64,000 nucleotides of DNA from Thermoleophilia bacterium (GCA_026415615.1 JAOAGT010000001.1:357455-421454); one strand, 5' to 3'; counted from the stretch's first letter, positions 25,762-35,299 are shown. Numbers and translations: made by a program. The notes: generated by a model from the sequence alone, not told the origin.

Positions 25762-27213
25762 CTAGCCTTTCACGACACCAAGGGGGCGTAGACGCGCCAC
25801 TCGGGGCGAGATTCCGGCTCCGTGCATAACTGCGACTACTCTTTCGACGTCCTTGTATGCTTCGGGCATTTCTTCCGCCAGGGTTTTTCGTCCCTGTGAA
25901 CGCACCAAGATTCCTTCCTTTTCCAGCTCGCGGTCGATGGATCTACCTCGGGCTTGCTTTAAAGCTTGAGCTCTGCTTAGCACTCGTCCCGCGCCATGAC
26001 AGGTGGACCCAAAAGTCTGTCGCATAGCTTCCTCGGTGCCCTTGCAGACAAAAGAGACCGAACCCATGTCTCCTGGGATCAGTACCGGTTGCCCAATGTC
26101 GCGGTATGCGGGCGGCACCTCTGGACGGCCGGGGCCAAAAGCACGAGTTGCCCCCTTGCGGTGCACGCAGGTCTTTACCGGCACCCCGTCTACTTCGTGA
26201 GTCTCGAGTTTGGCGATGTTGTGAGCAACGTCGTAGACCAAGCGCATGTTCAGGCTTTGCGGGGAAATGCGCAGGGCGTGGAGGATCGCTTGTTCCGTTA
26301 GGTGCATAATCATCTGCCGATTTGCCCACGCGTAGTTCGCGGCGCAGGCCATGGCCGCTAAGTACCTTCTTCCTTCTGGGGAAGACACAGGCGCACAAGC
26401 CAGCTGGCGGTCGGGGAGGTCGATCTTGTATTTGCGCGTAGCCTCGGCCATGATCTCGAGGTAGTCGTCACACACCTGATAACCAAAACCCCTGGATCCG
26501 CAGTGCACCATGATCGTCAGCTGGCCCTCAAAAAGTCCGAATGCTGCAGCGGCTTCCCTGTCGTAGATCTTGTCCACTACTTGAATTTCCAAAAAATGGT
26601 TGCCTGAACCGAGAGTGCCCACCTGATCCTGTCCGCGGGCATAGGCTCTGTCGCTGACCGCCGCGGGGTCGGCGCCTGGAAGGGCTCCGCCGTCCTCCGT
26701 GCGCTCAAGGTCGCTAGCGCTTCCATAGCCGTTTTCTACCGCCCAGGCTGCTCCTTTGACTAGCACCCTCTCCAGCTCCTTTCGGGAAAGCTTCGCAATG
26801 GCGCCAGAGGAGCCTACACCGGAGGGAACATCACGGAAGATTTGATCGACCAGTGCCTTGATCTTGCTCTTGACCTCCGCTGCTTCGAGGTCGGTCGCCA
26901 TTAACCGACACCCGCAGTTGATGTCGTAGCCCACTCCTCCTGGAGACACCACGCCGTCGTCCACACTAAACGCAGCTACCCCGCCTATGGGGAATCCGTA
27001 GCCGTAGTGGATGTCGGGCATGGCCATTGAGTAGCGCAGAATTCCCGGCAGATGAGCAACGTTTGCTACTTGAGTAAGGCTCTCATCGTTGCGCAGACCC
27101 TCAATGAGCTCGTGGTCAGCAAAGATTCTTCCTGGCACCCTCATGCCGCCAGTCTTAGGCAGCTCCCAGACCCACTCATTTACTTGTACAAGCTGTGGGG
27201 TTGCCATTGCCAC
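25762..27213 (-). CDS. rtcB: RNA-splicing ligase RtcB
   Basis: RtcB joins 2',3'-cyclic phosphate or 3'-phosphate RNA ends to 5'-OH ends using GTP and Mn2+. The metal-site motifs are visible: MPDIHYGYGFPIGG, VGYDINCGCR (C100), GSGNHFLE and MVHCGSRGFGYQ. The guanylylated histidine is H406 in STCHGAGRVLSR. The 483-residue length fits the family. The start may be GTG 27213 or ATG 27207, both behind AGAGGTGAGG. Archease lies 11 bp upstream in the same operon, as often seen, and Lon and Hsp20 precede it, so RNA repair may be induced together with protein-stress functions. Confidence 0.95.
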   Translation of the reverse strand: MAMATPQLVQVNEWVWELPKTGGMRVPGRIFADHELIEGLRNDESLTQVANVAHLPGILRYSMAMPDIHYGYGFPIGGVAAFSVDDGVVSPGGVGYDINCGCRLMATDLEAAEVKSKIKALVDQIFRDVPSGVGSSGAIAKLSRKELERVLVKGAAWAVENGYGSASDLERTEDGGALPGADPAAVSDRAYARGQDQVGTLGSGNHFLEIQVVDKIYDREAAAAFGLFEGQLTIMVHCGSRGFGYQVCDDYLEIMAEATRKYKIDLPDRQLACAPVSSPEGRRYLAAMACAANYAWANRQMIMHLTEQAILHALRISPQSLNMRLVYDVAHNIAKLETHEVDGVPVKTCVHRKGATRAFGPGRPEVPPAYRDIGQPVLIPGDMGSVSFVCKGTEEAMRQTFGSTCHGAGRVLSRAQALKQARGRSIDRELEKEGILVRSQGRKTLAEEMPEAYKDVERVVAVMHGAGISPRVARLRPLGVVKG

Positions 27214-27224
27214 CTCACCTCTTT

Positions 27225-27695
27225 TTACACGTCAAAGAGCACTGTAGCTCGCCAACTTCCGTCCGACATGGGTTCGACAGTCAGCCGGTGGTAGGTGACT
27301 GCCTTGATTTCCCCGTGCAAGGTGTGCCGGCGTTTGTCAATGATTTCACCGTCAAGCTCGGCCACTGCCTTTACTCTACCGCCCCCTGACTCCTCAACGG
27401 TCACTTTGCCCCGGGAAGCAACAAATCCCTGGGTGGCGAAGTGATACAAAGCTTCGGCAAGCAGGCTTCGGAGCGCCTCGGCCAAGGTCTGCCCTTCTCC
27501 TGTGATCGTCAAGCGGCGCCCGGTCCCGAATCCTTCGAGCTCAGCTAATTGGTCATAGAAAGCAAAGAGAGCGTTCTCGAACAGCTCTGGGACGCTATTT
27601 CCCCAAATCTCAAGAAGCAGGTCAGCGGGGTGTTCAAGCTCCGTGTAGGTCTTGTCACGCGACTTATTCTTCCAGTCCAGAGCGGTGTCGCTCAT
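27225..27695 (-). CDS. Archease, RtcB activator
   Basis: The 156-residue protein matches archease: ELEHPADLLLEIWG with its metal-binding Asp near the N-terminus, LAEALRSLLAEALYHF in the middle, and the C-terminal HGEIKAVTYH and WRATVLFDV. Archease accelerates guanylylation of RtcB and is encoded directly before it here. It is located 20 bp after lon, in the same direction. Confidence 0.93.
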   Translation of the reverse strand: MSDTALDWKNKSRDKTYTELEHPADLLLEIWGNSVPELFENALFAFYDQLAELEGFGTGRRLTITGEGQTLAEALRSLLAEALYHFATQGFVASRGKVTVEESGGGRVKAVAELDGEIIDKRRHTLHGEIKAVTYHRLTVEPMSDGSWRATVLFDV

Positions 27696-27715
27696 GGCCT
27701 TCGCACTCCTTGTTT

Positions 27716-30232
27716 CTACGTAACTGCGACCTTCTTTTTCTTTGACCGTGGCAGGGCTAGGTCTAACACTTCCTTTACGTGGCTGACGTAATGAAACTTA
27801 AGACCGTCGAGAATTTCTTTTTCTCGTATTTCCTCCACGTCAGCTCGATTGTAGTCGGGCAAGATCACCCGTCCGATGCCCGCCGCCTTAGCAGCTAGAA
27901 CCTTTTCTTTGATTCCCCCTACCGGCAGAACCTGGCCGGTTAGCGTCACCTCTCCTGTCATCGCTACGTCCGGATCCACCGGCCGTCCGGAAACCATGCT
28001 AGCTAAAGCTACGGTCATAGCAACGCCGGCGGAGGGCCCGTCTTTGGGAACGGCGCCAGCCGGCACGTGAATATGAATGTCGTGTTTTTGGAAGAATTCG
28101 GGATCAGCTCCCAGCTCGGCAGAAGTGCTGCGGACGTATGTCAAAGCTGCTTGCGCGGACTCCTTCATAACGTCCCCCAACTGCCCGGTGAGAATCAGGC
28201 GGCCGCTGCCAGGCATCGCGCGAGCCTCAATAAAGAGAATGTCGCCCCCGGTCGGGGTCCAGGCCAGTCCGGTAGCCACCCCCGGCTCGCTAGTGCGGCG
28301 CTTGGTTTCGCGGAACACCTTCTTCTTGCCCAAGAACTCCCGCACCTGCTTTTCGCCTACCGTAAGGCGCTGTCGCTCATTCTCGGCCACCATGCGAGCA
28401 AATTTGCGGGCAATGGTGCCAATCTGCCGTTCTAGCTCGCGCACGCCCGCTTCTCGAGTGTAGTCGTTGATGATGGTCCGCAGAGCTTCGTCGGTAAACT
28501 TGAGCTGCCCCGGTTTGAGCCCGTGCTTTTCGAGCTGTCGCGGCACAAGATACTGGCGCGCTATATGTAGCTTGTCCTCCTGGGTATAGCCAGCAATCGT
28601 GATGATCTCCATGCGGTCGCGGAGAGGTATGGGGATGGTGTCAAGCATATTAGCCGTGCAGATGAACATGACCCGTGATAGATCAAAAGGCAGATCGAGA
28701 TAATGGTCACGGAAACTGGTGTTCTGCTCCGGGTCCAACACTTCTAGCATGGCGCTTGCAGGATCTCCCCGCCAGTCGGCGCCCATCTTGTCAATTTCGT
28801 CAATCATGAAGACAGGGTTTCTGCTTCCGGCGTCCCTGATGGCTCTGATAATTGTGCCGGGCATGGCGCCCACATACGTGCGTCGGTGACCGCGTATCTC
28901 CGATTCATCCCGTACACCGCCCACACTTATGCGGATGAACTTCCTGCCTAAGGCTCGGGCAATGCTTCTTCCCAGACTTGTCTTGCCAACTCCTGGCGGA
29001 CCAACGAAGCATAGGATGGGTCCGGATACCTCAGACTTAAGTTTCTGCACGGCGAGGAACTCAAGAATGCGGTCTTTGACGTCGTCCAGGTCGTAGTGAT
29101 CCTCATCGAGGATCTTGCGGGCATGGGCGACGTCCAAGTTGTCTTCGGTTTCCTCTCTCCACGGCAGCGACAGGATCCAGTCTAGATAAGTGCGGATTAC
29201 CCCGTATTCCGCTGCGGCTGGGTTAAGACGCGAAAGACGATCAAGTTCACGCCGTGCCTGCTTCTCCACCTCTTCGGGCAGGTTGGCTTTCTCTATGCGT
29301 TCCCTAAGTTCATTTATCTCAGCCTGCGTTTCGTCGGTTTCTCCCAGCTCTTCTTGGATGGCCTTGAGTTGCTGCCGGAGAAGCCACTCTCTTTGGGTCC
29401 TGTCCATTTCGGACTGTACCTGGCTTTGAATCTTTGACCCGAGCTCCAAGACTTCCAGCTCGCGGCTCATGAGGGCGGTTAGGAAGCGAAGCCGCTTGGC
29501 TACGTTCACTTCTTCGAGGAGCTTCTGTTTGTCCTCAGTCTTGATCCGCATGGTGGATGCGATGAAGTAACCAAGAACGGCTGGATCCTCTATGCTGGCT
29601 GCCGCCATCTCCAGCTCGTCCGGCAGATAAGGGACAAGCTGGACAATCTTGGTGTAGACCGACAGCAGGTTACGGTGAAGCGCCTCTAGCTCGGGTCCAG
29701 GTTGAACTTCATCCGGAAGTTCGATCACCTCTGCGACCAGGTAAGGCTCTTGGGCCACAAAGCGGTCAATCTTTATCCTGCGCAATCCCTGTACCATGAT
29801 GCGCAGCGTGCCGTCAGGGACTTTGACCATCTTCTGCACGACGGCAATCACCCCGACGGAATAAACATCATCCGGACCGGGTACTTCTACCTCGGCGCTC
29901 TTTGCCGCAACCAGCCCGAGCTGCCGGTCTCCCCGCAAGATGTCATCAATCAGCCGAATGGAGCGCGGCTGACCGACAGCTAGGGGCACCATGGTGTCGG
30001 GAAAGACCACCGTGTCGCGCAAGGGAAGAATGGGCAGTCGCATTACAGCAGTACTGCCGGCGGGCCTCTCTTGTCCCGGCGCGGTTTGGACAGTCTCGGC
30101 TGTCATCTCATGGGCGGTCGCCACAGTGGCCGCTTGTGAAGTCGCAGCCTCGGCCGGTTGGGTTGCAGCACCTGCTTCCTGGGTCGCAGCGCTTGCTTCT
30201 TGGGTTCCAGTCAAGTCTTCCCTTTGGCTCAC
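27716..30232 (-). CDS. lon: ATP-dependent protease Lon
   Basis: LonA-type protease, 838 residues. Order: a poorly conserved N-terminal tail of about 65 residues rich in Ala, Thr and Gln, with imperfect EASAATQ/EAGAATQ repeats; the substrate-binding LON domain from LPILPLRDTVVFP; an AAA+ module with GPPGVGKTSLG and FMIDEIDKMG; and the Ser-Lys protease domain with catalytic Ser734 in KDGPSAGVAM and Lys777 in GGIKEK. It degrades misfolded proteins in the cytosol. The GTG start at 30232 overlaps the hsp20 stop, so synthesis is coupled to the chaperone. Confidence 0.97.
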   Translation of the reverse strand: MSQREDLTGTQEASAATQEAGAATQPAEAATSQAATVATAHEMTAETVQTAPGQERPAGSTAVMRLPILPLRDTVVFPDTMVPLAVGQPRSIRLIDDILRGDRQLGLVAAKSAEVEVPGPDDVYSVGVIAVVQKMVKVPDGTLRIMVQGLRRIKIDRFVAQEPYLVAEVIELPDEVQPGPELEALHRNLLSVYTKIVQLVPYLPDELEMAAASIEDPAVLGYFIASTMRIKTEDKQKLLEEVNVAKRLRFLTALMSRELEVLELGSKIQSQVQSEMDRTQREWLLRQQLKAIQEELGETDETQAEINELRERIEKANLPEEVEKQARRELDRLSRLNPAAAEYGVIRTYLDWILSLPWREETEDNLDVAHARKILDEDHYDLDDVKDRILEFLAVQKLKSEVSGPILCFVGPPGVGKTSLGRSIARALGRKFIRISVGGVRDESEIRGHRRTYVGAMPGTIIRAIRDAGSRNPVFMIDEIDKMGADWRGDPASAMLEVLDPEQNTSFRDHYLDLPFDLSRVMFICTANMLDTIPIPLRDRMEIITIAGYTQEDKLHIARQYLVPRQLEKHGLKPGQLKFTDEALRTIINDYTREAGVRELERQIGTIARKFARMVAENERQRLTVGEKQVREFLGKKKVFRETKRRTSEPGVATGLAWTPTGGDILFIEARAMPGSGRLILTGQLGDVMKESAQAALTYVRSTSAELGADPEFFQKHDIHIHVPAGAVPKDGPSAGVAMTVALASMVSGRPVDPDVAMTGEVTLTGQVLPVGGIKEKVLAAKAAGIGRVILPDYNRADVEEIREKEILDGLKFHYVSHVKEVLDLALPRSKKKKVAVT

Positions 30233-30729
30233 TGTTGCTCACCCCCTTGAGATTCCTCCGAGACGATGGGAATTCGCCGCGAGGGGCGTCTGGGCTTAAG
30301 GGGTATAGTGATCTCCAGATACCCGCTGCGGTACTCAGCTCTTGCCTCGCTCGGATCGACCTCAGCTGTCAAGGGCACAAGCCGTTCAAAAGGCCCATAG
30401 GTTATCTCCATCTGGTGATAGGCGGCTTCGGGCGGGCGGTCGTCTGCCCTGATGCCGCTGACCCGCAAGACATTGTCCTCAATTTCAAGGCTGACTTGGT
30501 CCGGGTCCACACCGGCGAGCTCCAACTTGACGACCAAGGCGCGTTGCCGGTTGTCAAAGTAAACATCGGTGTTAGGGCGAAAAACGGGGGTTCCACGCAG
30601 AGAAACCCTTTCCAGCCGTACTAGCTCTAGGAACATCCGGTCAACCTCGCTTTGTACGCGGCGAAGACCTGGGTTCTCGTTTCTGTTTCTGGCTTCCATG
30701 CCGAGACCTCGCCTTGTTGGCTTCTCCAT
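30229..30729 (-). CDS. Hsp20/alpha-crystallin small heat-shock protein
   Basis: The 166-residue protein has an alpha-crystallin domain from about residue 50 to 145: PNTDVYFDNRQRALVVKLELAGV, the VLRVSG turn and GYLEITIPL, followed by a short tail with IPIV that matches the I-x-I/V oligomerisation motif. It holds unfolding proteins for refolding or for degradation by the co-encoded Lon. The ATG at 30729 gives the full-length protein; ATG 30699 (after GAGG) is a second possible start. The gene heads the hsp20-lon-archease-rtcB operon. A 23-bp tandem repeat upstream may be regulatory. Confidence 0.93.
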   Translation of the reverse strand: MEKPTRRGLGMEARNRNENPGLRRVQSEVDRMFLELVRLERVSLRGTPVFRPNTDVYFDNRQRALVVKLELAGVDPDQVSLEIEDNVLRVSGIRADDRPPEAAYHQMEITYGPFERLVPLTAEVDPSEARAEYRSGYLEITIPLKPRRPSRRIPIVSEESQGGEQQ

Positions 30730-30775
30730 TCACCATGCGCGTCTTTAAGACCTGAACACTAGGCTTGTGTCATAT

Positions 30776-30821
30776 CCTGCTGCCTACGCAGGACTGAACC
30801 TGCTGCCTACGCCGGACTGAA
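30776..30821. repeat. Two tandem copies of a 23-bp repeat upstream of hsp20
   Basis: Copies at 30776-30798 and 30799-30821 follow each other without a gap and differ at one base (A or C at position 15). The first copy contains the inverted repeat CCTGC-7 nt-GCAGG. They lie in the 107-bp gap between the UPF0182 gene and hsp20, about 50-90 bp upstream of the hsp20 start. An operator for a heat-shock regulator is possible; no CIRCE or HAIR consensus is recognisable. Confidence 0.75.
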
Positions 30822-30836
30822 TAATACCCTGTTCTT

Positions 30837-33683
30837 CTATCGGGTAAGCCTTGTCAGTTGTTCAAGAACCTGGCCTAACTTACTGATCTCCTCGCCATAC
30901 TTGGCCCAATCCCCCCGGCGTTGGGCTTCAAGTGCGGCGTCGTAGTGTTTTGCGGCGAGCTCGATGAGTTGTGAGATTTCTGGGGTAGTTGTGGACCCAG
31001 GGCCGCTAGGTGTGCTGGTTGTGGTAGTGGTGGTGGAAGACCCCGTGGCTGTAGTAGTGCCCGGCGGAGATGGAGTGGTTGAGGAGCCACTTGAGGTGGA
31101 GGTCGTTTCGCCAGCGGGACTCTGGCCAAAAACTTTGGCGAGCGCCTCCTTGACCGTAGGCTCCATTACCACCTGTTCCCCGTATGCCACGATGACCCGG
31201 GTGAGCTCGGGGATGGGGCTCTGCTCGGCTTGCAGATAAACCGGTTCGAAGTAGACGATGGACCGGCCGATAGGCACAACCAGAAGATTGCCTCTGATCA
31301 CCCGACTTCCGGCCTGGTCCCAAAGCGTAAGTTGCGAAGAGATGGCCGGGTCATTGCTGATGCGCGCCTCCACCTGAGCCGGTCCGTAAACCAGCTTGTC
31401 CTTGGGTAAGGTCAGGACTAGCAACTTGCCGTAATGTTGGCCGTCCTGGCGAGCGACCAAGATCGCGGTCATGTTCTTCTTGGTGAGCGGAGAAAAAGGC
31501 TGGAGGAGGACAAACTCGGCGTTTGTTTCTCCAGGTAATGCTAGTACCTGATAATACGGGGCAACGGGGATTTCCTCTGCGCCATAAAGCTCGTACGGGA
31601 TTTCCCACACGTCTTCTTTGTTGTAAAAAATCTGAGGATCGGTCATGTGATAAGTAGCCAGCACTGAGGCTTGGATGCTAAACAGGTCCTCTGGATAACG
31701 CATGTGGGCGCGAAGGTCAGCTGGCATCTGGTCTCCCGAAACAAAAAGCCCGCCGAAGATCTTGCTCCACGCTTTGGCGAGGGGATCACTTGCGTCAACC
31801 TGATAGAAGGTCACGGTGCCGTCGTATGCGTCAATCACGGCCTTTACTGCACCGCGGATGTAGTTAATGTTGTTTGCATGCGGCTGGGAGTAAGGAAAGC
31901 GGGAGCTTGTGGTGTAAGCATCCCACATCCACACGAGTGTTCCGTCAGGGCGGAGGACAAGATAGGGATCCCGGTCGTATACCAAGAACGGGGCAAGTGC
32001 TTGCACTCTTTCTTTGATGGTGCGGCGAAACATGATGCGCGAGTCTTGGGTAAGAGCGTCAGAGAGAAGGAGTTTCAGACTGCCAAAGCGCACGCTAAAG
32101 GCCAGTTTCCTAAGCCAGGATCCAACGGGAATCCCGCCAGCCCCCTGATAGGTGCTAAACACGTTGGTGTCGCCACTGGGATAGTCGAACTCTTTTGTGG
32201 CTGTCTTTACTACCACGAATTCGTTGCCAAGCTCTCCGTAATAGATCTCTGGCCTCGTCACTTTTAGGTCAATGGAAGAAGCGGGGGGGATGTTGCTTAT
32301 GAACAACACCGGGAGACCATCGGGCGCGGCCTCGTTCACCGGGCTCATAACTAGCCCATATCCGTGGGTGTAAACGAGGTGCCTGTTGACCCAAGTTTTC
32401 GACTGTTCTTGCAATTGTTCCTGATCGAGCTCTCTGGCGCTTACGAGAACCTCGCGGTACTTACCGTTTACGACGTAGCGGTCTACGTCCACGTCGTTGA
32501 AAGCGTAGTAGAGCCGTATCTCCTGGATCTGAGAGTAAGTAGAAAGCGCAGGTCTGGGCTCCCACAGGCGCACGTTTTCAGTGGTGGCTGCGTACCTGGC
32601 CAACTCTTGAGGTGTGAGATCCGTTGTGGCTGGATAAGGGAGCTGGATTAGGTTGCTTAGTCCGAACGCCCACCGAGTGGCCTCCAAGTTGTACTGAATG
32701 TACTTACTCTCGGCGGCGATTTCATTTGGAGTGACTCGGTATTGCTGCACGATGGCCGGGTATGCCTTGCCAGCAAAGACCCACGTGAGAAGCATTACCA
32801 GAATAGCGGCCATAGGAAGCCGCCACCCTCGGTAGCGTACGTTCACGAGAAAAAGCGCCGCTGCAATCAAGGCGACGACCGCGAGGAAACGAAGAACTGG
32901 CAGCGAAGCATGCACGTCCGTGTAGCTTGCTCCAAATGTCACCCCGCGGGTGGAGTAAACGAGCTCCCAGCTTTGCAGCAGGTAGTCCGCGGCTTTTGCG
33001 AGCATGGCCAAGGCAAGCAGGGCTGAGAGGTGAGCCTTTACGTGGGGAGCCAGGCGGAGGCGGCGACGATTGTCTATGGTCAACGCTCTTTGCAACAAGT
33101 AGACAAGCGCCAGGACTACAAGAGTTAGAAGTACAAGCAGCCCGACAAAGTTGACGAGCATGGACCAAAGAGGAAGTGTGAAAACAAAGAAGGATGCATC
33201 CTTGCCAAACAAGGGGTCGCTGTAGCCAAAGGGGGTGCGGTTGAGAAACAAAAGTACCGTTTCCCACTTTCCGCTGTAGGCTGCTCCCATGATTACAGCG
33301 GCCACGAGCGAAAGACCCAGCAAGAGTCTGTCTCTCCATTTTGGCCGCCTGACTAGCTCCAAGACTTCTTGGTTTCCCTCACCTGTGACTGGGACAAAGC
33401 GAGGAGATAGTCGCCTTGCAAGGCGCAAGTTGCCGAAGAAAAAGGCAAAAAAGACAAGGCCGAAGAACGCTCCCACGCCCAACTTGGCCAAGAATGGGGT
33501 CCAGAACACCGAGGTATAGCCCACCTCTTTGTACCAAAGGTAGTTGGTCCAAATGCGGGAGAAAATCTCGAGAATAATGATGATGACCGCAAGTGTCCCG
33601 AACACTAGGACCGCCCGTCGGAGCGGGCCGGGTCTTAGGTGAATGAGTCTCTGCAACCGGTCGTGGGTTGTCTGTTTAGGCAC
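30837..33683 (-). CDS. UPF0182 (COG1615) large membrane protein
   Basis: A 948-residue protein with about seven transmembrane helices in the first 310 residues, then a large outer domain. Segments such as ESKYIQYNLEATRWAFGL, YSQIQEIRLYY, HLVYTHGYGLVMSPVN and EIYYGELGNEFVVV are typical of UPF0182 proteins of Actinobacteria, Cyanobacteria and Clostridia. Near the C-terminus a Ser/Thr/Pro-rich linker of about 45 residues leads to a short helical domain (HYDAALEAQRRGDW) resembling the end of many UPF0182 members. The function is unknown. The start is GTG 33683. It lies between UPF0173 and hsp20 on the same strand. Confidence 0.9.
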   Translation of the reverse strand: MPKQTTHDRLQRLIHLRPGPLRRAVLVFGTLAVIIIILEIFSRIWTNYLWYKEVGYTSVFWTPFLAKLGVGAFFGLVFFAFFFGNLRLARRLSPRFVPVTGEGNQEVLELVRRPKWRDRLLLGLSLVAAVIMGAAYSGKWETVLLFLNRTPFGYSDPLFGKDASFFVFTLPLWSMLVNFVGLLVLLTLVVLALVYLLQRALTIDNRRRLRLAPHVKAHLSALLALAMLAKAADYLLQSWELVYSTRGVTFGASYTDVHASLPVLRFLAVVALIAAALFLVNVRYRGWRLPMAAILVMLLTWVFAGKAYPAIVQQYRVTPNEIAAESKYIQYNLEATRWAFGLSNLIQLPYPATTDLTPQELARYAATTENVRLWEPRPALSTYSQIQEIRLYYAFNDVDVDRYVVNGKYREVLVSARELDQEQLQEQSKTWVNRHLVYTHGYGLVMSPVNEAAPDGLPVLFISNIPPASSIDLKVTRPEIYYGELGNEFVVVKTATKEFDYPSGDTNVFSTYQGAGGIPVGSWLRKLAFSVRFGSLKLLLSDALTQDSRIMFRRTIKERVQALAPFLVYDRDPYLVLRPDGTLVWMWDAYTTSSRFPYSQPHANNINYIRGAVKAVIDAYDGTVTFYQVDASDPLAKAWSKIFGGLFVSGDQMPADLRAHMRYPEDLFSIQASVLATYHMTDPQIFYNKEDVWEIPYELYGAEEIPVAPYYQVLALPGETNAEFVLLQPFSPLTKKNMTAILVARQDGQHYGKLLVLTLPKDKLVYGPAQVEARISNDPAISSQLTLWDQAGSRVIRGNLLVVPIGRSIVYFEPVYLQAEQSPIPELTRVIVAYGEQVVMEPTVKEALAKVFGQSPAGETTSTSSGSSTTPSPPGTTTATGSSTTTTTTSTPSGPGSTTTPEISQLIELAAKHYDAALEAQRRGDWAKYGEEISKLGQVLEQLTRLTR

Positions 33684-33750
33684 TACTTGCTGTACCTCGT
33701 GCTCCGACGGGCTTACTGTCCCTCATGGCCGACTGTCGCTCATATTTCTG

Positions 33751-34407
33751 CTACCGGGCATGCGGGAGGACCATCACAGTCCGCTCAGCTGGCAGGGTGG
33801 AGCGTGTCAACTCGATAGTGGGACTATCTTTGTGCTCAACCCTTGTCTGGGTTGCCAAGAAGTCATCGACCTTGGCGATAGGAAAATCGACCCGATCGGT
33901 CTTATAGTGCATGGGAATGACCACGCGCGGGTTTATGGCCTCCACGACCTTGGCTGCTTGTTTGTGATCGATGGTGAAGAAACCTCCGACAGGAACAAGG
34001 AGCACATCCACGCGCCCTAGGGCCTTTGTAGTTGTGTCGTCCAAGGTGTGACCTAGGTCGCCCAAGTGGGCAAGGCGAATATCCCCGTCGTCAATGACGA
34101 TCAGGGTGTTCTTCCCCCGTTCACTGCCGCCCTTTTCGTCGTGAGCTACGTGGAAGCCTGTGATAGTCACTTTCCCCACGTTCACCTGGTCCGGATGAAC
34201 GTATGCCTTGGGATTTCCTAGCACGGTGTCGCATGCGCCGTGGTCGTCATGCTCGTGGCTTGCTATGACCACGTCGGCAGTTTCTCCGACCGGGTCGTAC
34301 TTCACTGCGCCGTCGTACGCGCCCGACCGATAAGGGTCAATGATTATTCTGGTGCCATCCTGCGTCTGCACAAGGAAGGAAGAATGACCAAAGTAGGTAA
34401 GCTTCAT
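33751..34407 (-). CDS. UPF0173 metal-dependent hydrolase (metallo-beta-lactamase fold)
   Basis: The 218-residue protein opens MKLTYFGHSSFLVQ and has the metal-binding motif SHEHDDHGA, with further conserved IAHLGDLGH-like LAHLGDLGHTL and VVIPMHYKT. This is the YtkL/UPF0173 branch of the metallo-beta-lactamase superfamily, whose substrate is unknown. The start is ATG 34407, placed behind GGGGAGGG. An upstream in-frame start would add 12 residues and is less likely. Confidence 0.92.
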   Translation of the reverse strand: MKLTYFGHSSFLVQTQDGTRIIIDPYRSGAYDGAVKYDPVGETADVVIASHEHDDHGACDTVLGNPKAYVHPDQVNVGKVTITGFHVAHDEKGGSERGKNTLIVIDDGDIRLAHLGDLGHTLDDTTTKALGRVDVLLVPVGGFFTIDHKQAAKVVEAINPRVVIPMHYKTDRVDFPIAKVDDFLATQTRVEHKDSPTIELTRSTLPAERTVMVLPHAR

Positions 34408-34602
34408 GATTGTCCCTCCCCTTACAAGAGCCAGTGCCAGCATAGGTTAGCGGATGCCAAGACTGGGTAACAATACATCAGCCTGGTGCAAAGAGCAGCC
34501 GCCAAGAGGGTAGGAGGCGGTAAAATCACGTCTTGCACCGGGCGTATGGTTTAGAAAAACGTAAACAAATAGTCTGTGTGTTTGAAGAACAAGGAGTGTT
34601 TC

Positions 34603-34929
34603 ATGAGCGGAGGGACTGTAAAAGAAGTTAACGCCCAGGAGTTTGATGAACTGTTGTCGACATCGACAGTCCCGGTGGTTGTTGACTTTTGGGCTCCGTG
34701 GTGTGGACCCTGTCGCATGGTTGCGCCAGTGCTTGAGAAACTGGCAGCTGATCATGCGGGCAAGGTCACGGTAGCCAAGGTAAACGTTGATATGCATCCG
34801 GACCTGGCAGCTCGCTATGGGATTATGAGCATCCCAACGGTTATTCTATTTAGTGGCGGGAGAGTGCAGAAGCAGCTGATTGGAGCACGCAGGTTGGAAG
34901 AATACGAGAGGGAGTTTGGACTGGTCTGA
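34603..34929 (+). CDS. trxA: Thioredoxin
   Basis: A 108-residue thioredoxin with the active site WCGPC (C34 and C37), the preceding VVVDFWAP strand and the cis-proline in SIPTVILF. It reduces protein disulphides in the cytosol. The start ATG 34603 has AAGGAG upstream. The stop overlaps the ATG of the FmdB-like gene as TGATG. It is divergent from the UPF0173 gene across about 195 bp with no obvious strong promoter. Confidence 0.96.
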   Translation: MSGGTVKEVNAQEFDELLSTSTVPVVVDFWAPWCGPCRMVAPVLEKLAADHAGKVTVAKVNVDMHPDLAARYGIMSIPTVILFSGGRVQKQLIGARRLEEYEREFGLV

Positions 34930-35186
34930 TGGCGTCATACGATCTGAAATGCCGCTCATGCGGTAAAGAGTTTGAAGTGTTTGTCCTTGGTTTTCTCAAG
35001 GACGGAGCCAAGGTCTGCCCAGAGTGCGGCAGCAAGGATGTGGAGCGCCGTTATACAGCCTTCGAGGGCGTTATCAGCGTGAACTCGTCCTCGGAGAAGC
35101 GGCTTGCCTCCTGCCCGGACGGCGGCCGCCGCGAGCCGGCGAGCTGTCCGATGGGCTCCTGCTGCAACTGCGGGGGACTTAACTAG
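34929..35186 (+). CDS. FmdB-like zinc-ribbon protein
   Basis: The 85-residue protein starts YDLKCRSCGKEFEV and has CPECGSKDVERRYTAFEG, so two CxxC pairs make a zinc ribbon. This is the FmdB/CxxC regulatory-protein family, whose role is unclear. The C-terminus is cysteine-rich (CPDGG, CPMGSCCNCGG). It is translationally coupled to trxA, and a link to redox or metal sensing is a guess. Confidence 0.88.
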   Translation: MASYDLKCRSCGKEFEVFVLGFLKDGAKVCPECGSKDVERRYTAFEGVISVNSSSEKRLASCPDGGRREPASCPMGSCCNCGGLN

Positions 35187-35246
35187 TAGTCTGCCCGGAA
35201 AAGGGTAGGCCGGTGGCGCAGCGCAGGATGAAGAGTTAAATAGGCC

Positions 35247-35282
35247 GCAGCGGGAGCCGCGCAGTTGCGCGGCTCCCGCTGC
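35247..35282 (+). terminator. Strong GC-rich hairpin between the FmdB-like gene and lgt
   Basis: A perfect 16-bp stem (35247-35262 with 35267-35282) closes on the 4-nt loop AGTT. No T-tract follows. It ends 17 nt before the lgt start codon, leaving no space for a promoter downstream, so it is either a leaky terminator or part of an lgt leader. Confidence 0.7.
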
Positions 35283-35299
35283 GCCAACAAAGGAGAGCC

